Shown here in pieces: positions 60,385 to 64,000 of a stretch of DNA of 64,000 nt; the stretch's first letter is position 1; each line of letters starts with the position of its first letter. The position numbers and the translations under genes were made by a program. The notes beneath the pieces are model-generated. The model was not told the origin of the DNA. It saw only the letters and a list, made by a program, of their open reading frames with translations, and did not search any database. Origin of the DNA: Erythroxylum novogranatense (lineage: Eukaryota > Streptophyta > Magnoliopsida > Malpighiales > Erythroxylaceae); assembly GCA_029891385.1 (NCBI GenBank), contig CM057226.1:13509225-13573224 (forward strand), read 5' to 3'.

Positions 60385-61887
60385 ATGTAACACCCCACTC
60401 CCGTAAGACCCGAACCCGATATCGTTGGTGATATCCGAGTCCGCGTCCCACGAGAGTGACGTACTACATCAGTCGATTTAAAATTCAGTATATACTTTTT
60501 TTTTCTTTTTTGTAGCCATTAACTCCACGTTCACACGGCAAACACAAGTAAGTAAATAAAATCCGTGTTTAATAGAATCCCGTTTAGGTTATTACGGTCA
60601 TCCATCATAATTACAATCATCAATGCAAGTAAAATATTACTATCACAATGGCTCAAGAAAATACAATGCCTTGTTATACGATGATTGCGAATACAATTTA
60701 CTAAAACACTAATGCAGATACTAACCGATCCCGACCTCTAACCTTTACTCGTCACAGTAGATATACTCCGTGTCAACGGGGTATTCTTCGAACACGAAAA
60801 ATAAATGCAAATTTTGGGTGAGTTTTGCGAACTCGGTGAGAAACCATCATCGATGGTTCACTCAAATCATGCATTATGCCCATGGCGTCTGATATAACAC
60901 AATAATCATCAATGACCAATAAGCGATCAATAACCATATCCGAATAAAGAAACCATTCACAAGAACACATACCATCACGAAAGTAGTACTTATCACAAAG
61001 CAGGTCATTTATGCGAATGCAATGCATATGTGACTCTTTCCGATTATTCGAGATTGTGCCCAAGTGCTCGATCGGTGTTCGGTGGGGACGCGTCGTGATT
61101 TCTCCCCTCGGGCTCGTGGCGGTCGCCAAGCGAAGATGAGAGCTCGAAGCTCTTATCAGTAATAATAGCAACTTGGGGCACGTCCATTATCTGATCATGC
61201 AATTATGCATGCAGTACAGTATGCAGTAAATGTACAGTGTTTGGCTATAAAGCCCAGTGTATCAGTGAATCCACGATATGGCTATAAAGCCCAGTCTATC
61301 AATATCAGTATCATTCAGTACAGTAGAATCATATAATACAATCATCCACTTTTATACATGCCAGAAATCATACAGTTCATCTTTGCATGTAATTCACGTT
61401 GAGCATGTAAACAACCAGAAATTTGAGAAACCAACTAGGTTACTCACCTATTACTTCCGAGCTAATGCGGAAAGCCTCGTGACGTCGGTCAATCGACGCC
61501 CAATTGGGCCTCTATATGAATCGAGAAAAGTACGAGTCACTAAATATGAAATTTGTGCTCATGTTGATGAAATATGCATGTTCATGAATTCCGGTCCTAA
61601 TTCAATATTTTCCCATAATAAAATTCTATCAAAATTTAGAAATCCATAAGTGACGGTCATGCAATTCGGACCTCTATAGGTCCCAAATTAAATAAAACAG
61701 TGTTTACAAGTTAGTCGATAGGGCTACGTCAAATTCCGTCTAAAATTCCCGTTTTCTCAGAAAATGAAATTAAATATTCAACGAATCCGATGCCTCTGGA
61801 ATCAGGTCAATCGGACGTCGACGGAAAGAAATTGACAAAAGAATAATTGTACCATTTAATATCAAAAAATAATCAAAAATAAAATAA

Positions 61888-61905
61888 ATATATATATATA
61901 TATAT
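61888..61905. repeat. (TA)n microsatellite
   Basis: A TA run directly before the GC-rich palindromic patch. Confidence 0.85.
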
Positions 61906-61915
61906 GACACCTCAT

Positions 61916-62034
61916 GGGCGAGACGCCGCCCTCATGAGGCTGAATCACCTTCTTCGTCGCGAGGCGATCCGTCGCCTCGCGACGAGACTAATTATCTCGC
62001 CTCGCGAGGCGAGAAGTCGCCTCATGAGGCGGCG
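61916..62034. repeat. GC-rich cluster of perfect palindromes within the LTR
   Basis: It contains CTCGCCTCGCGAGGCGAG (61996-62013, an 18-bp perfect palindrome), CGCCTCATGAGGCG (62018-62031), CCTCATGAGG (61930-61939) and several GTCGCCTCGCGACG-type units. Its composition contrasts sharply with the AT-rich flanks. Confidence 0.85.
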
Positions 62035-64000
62035 AGTTCCCCGCTTGCCTTTTTTCTTTTTTTCCAAATTTCAATTCCTAATTTCCAACTACTCTAACTT
62101 TTAGCACACAAATCAGAAAAATACCCACTATACCTCATTGGAAAGCTTATGAAAAGCTCTACAACTCTCAAGAAGACCATAAAAATCAATTCCAACCCTA
62201 AGGGTGTCAAATAATCCATCAAACCTTCTGCCTACTCAATTTCCATCAACACAGAGCAGTACATTTACAATTTCATAACTCACTTATTCTTCAGAAATAA
62301 ATTACCACAAAAATATGGTCAATAAGTTCACAATGTCCTCTACAACTTTCATGCACAACCCAAAATCAAATTCTATTGCTAAGCCAGTCAATTAATTCAT
62401 TCAATGTCACTGTCCCTAAAATCCTTCACTTTGGGCAGTAATCTTACAAGAAGCATAACTTCCAGTATATAAGTCAATAAAATCAGAACTTTATATCCTT
62501 GTAAAGATAACATCATAAACTTCATTTTTCATGAAGCACTCAACCTCCAATTCAATCTCTAACAATTTCAAAACTGTTATGGAAGTTTCTGTTATCATCA
62601 GCCATTCATAACCTAATGTAGGATCAGTTTTTGAAAAAATCATATCTCCCAATTCTGACTTCTAAAAATTACATACCAAATATCAATTTCAAGATAATCT
62701 CATCCTCTACAACTTTTAAGAAGCTCACTCACACCAATTCAGTCCACATCAAATGTTAAAATTGCCTCCAATCAGTAAACTCACAAAATCACACTTAAGC
62801 TAGGTTTCATCCAAAATGCTCAAAACCAGTCATTAGTAATCAATTCATATCTCCCAATACACAATTCTAAAAATAACAAGATCAGTAGCAATGGAAAGAT
62901 AATCAAATATGCTACAACTTCCATGAAGACCATTCTCCCTAATTCCATCTCAATTAATTCATAAAAATCAGTAAAACTCAGATGTCATGGTTGCAGTTAC
63001 TGTTCACAGACAATGGAACAGTAACTTTCCATGCAAAATTTCACCCTTCTATCATTGGAATTCAACAACACCTATTTCACACTAAATTAAAGCCAACATC
63101 CCAAAGTTTCAGTGGCCACTAACCTTACCTCATTTTCATTTCTATACAATAAGTTATGAATAAAACAGTAACATCAATATAATTCCAATTTTCCAGATTT
63201 AAGGTTAACCTTAGTTCAATCACTTCCAATACCTTTTTCTCATCACTAGACATCAAAATAAATATAAATTAAATATCACTCCAGTCATACATATACTAGG
63301 GTTTATACTGAAAAATTTACAGCATTAAATTCCTCAATTCAAAGACTCAAATAATTATCCCTATTCAATTCAAAATCAAACCATATCATTAATTTCAATA
63401 CATCTTCACCTAACCTCATACCCTTTCCTTCAAATCATAATAATCATCACTTTAATTTCTACATGAACCTAATACATGCTTTAAATCCTTTTATTAACTA
63501 CCCCATACTATCATGACATTTAATTCCATGTAAATACACCATTTAAAGATCAAAACTTAATGAAAACTTACCAAATCAAAACCTCCTTCAAACCTTCAAC
63601 AATCACTTTCTAACTTTTACACCAAAGTACTAACCTTCTTCCCTTCCCAAGCATGTACCAAACTCCTCTTCTAGCTTTGATGGTAGTAAGAGATAGTAGC
63701 TTGAAGTTATGGAGAAAGTTGAGAGAAGAGGAAAATTTCGATGGTTTTATAGAGAGAAGTTTGTGTTTGTGTCTTCGGATGGCAATACTAAAGGCCTAAC
63801 AATTCATCTTTTCCTTATGTAAAACATACACATCCGAGCCTTAAGAGGGAATGCATTTAATGATGCTTTTAAATGGCAAGATGGGATTGGTCTCTTTTTA
63901 TTTGAAAAATCAAAGTAATAATTCTTTAATCCATCCGGATCAAAACTAACCCAATCAACTCCAATGACCCTAATTGCACTCCCACAATAAAATACCCAAT

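Larger units (their letters stand above)
60385..64000 (+). mobile_element. Large Gypsy-type LTR (or LTR element) inserted in the gag remnant; continues past the window
   Basis: It starts TGTAACACCCCACTCCCGTA directly after the gag codons for GVAKD, so the insertion point is visible. The 5 bp before it are AAGGA; the matching right TSD lies outside the window. The sequence has the AT-rich, Tyr/Leu-poor character of long plant Gypsy LTRs with no open frame, and it shares blocks in reverse with 37290-38552. A GC-rich palindromic patch lies at 61916-62034. A duplicated phrase TGGCTATAAAGCCCAGT occurs at about 61239 and 61279. Confidence 0.6.

Noticed and set aside
60773..61171. 132-codon - strand frame in the LTR
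   Set aside because: No gag, pol or host domain is recognisable. It overlaps LTR sequence shared with 37290-38552, where no such frame is kept.
61904..62104. + strand frame rich in Arg
   Set aside because: An artefact of the GC-rich palindromic patch.

Overview
The window looks like nuclear DNA from a eudicot plant. It is AT-rich, its genes are intron-rich with GT-AG splice sites, and its proteins belong to plant families: a USP-domain protein, a single-domain SEC14/SFH lipid-transfer protein, a subfamily-1 germin-like protein and a PPR pseudogene. Most of the rest is nested plant transposons: CACTA, hAT, Tourist-like MITEs, Copia- and Gypsy-type LTR elements, L1-type LINEs and a tRNA-derived SINE. 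The species cannot be named from the sequence.

Layout. (1) 1-6236: the last exon of an unidentified + strand gene, then a complete four-exon universal-stress-protein gene on the - strand (1827-5543). (2) 6240-12640: a non-autonomous CACTA element with a GAT target-site duplication (TSD). A gag-only LTR retrotransposon (TR-GAG type) sits inside it as a tandem array of four LTRs and three internal regions, bounded by one GATAT TSD. (3) 12644-20315: intergenic DNA with a two-exon coding fragment and a broken LINE. (4) 20316-24317: a complete 11-exon SEC14-like gene with one GC-AG intron. (5) 24950-46000: a germin-like duplication about 18 kb apart. The left copy (26832-27637) is dead and the right copy (44802-45615) is intact. 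Between them are a solo-LTR candidate carrying a SINE cluster, a decayed hAT transposase, nested Gypsy LTR pieces, a Tourist-like MITE and CACTA-like DNA. (6) 46370-55501: two decayed + strand LINEs, one carrying a MITE. (7) 56224-64000: a PPR pseudogene, a small Copia LTR, a Gypsy gag remnant, and a second large LTR element inserted into that gag and running off the window.

Only three host genes appear complete: the USP gene, the SEC14-like gene and the right germin-like gene. They share no operon-like relationship. The story of the window is layered transposition around a few dispersed genes, plus a local duplication followed by decay of one copy. The most unusual structure is the CACTA / triple TR-GAG nest, whose two independent TSDs can be read directly.

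All exon models come from reading splice sites and protein continuity by eye. No alignment or database search was run, and transposon boundaries without a stated TSD are approximate.
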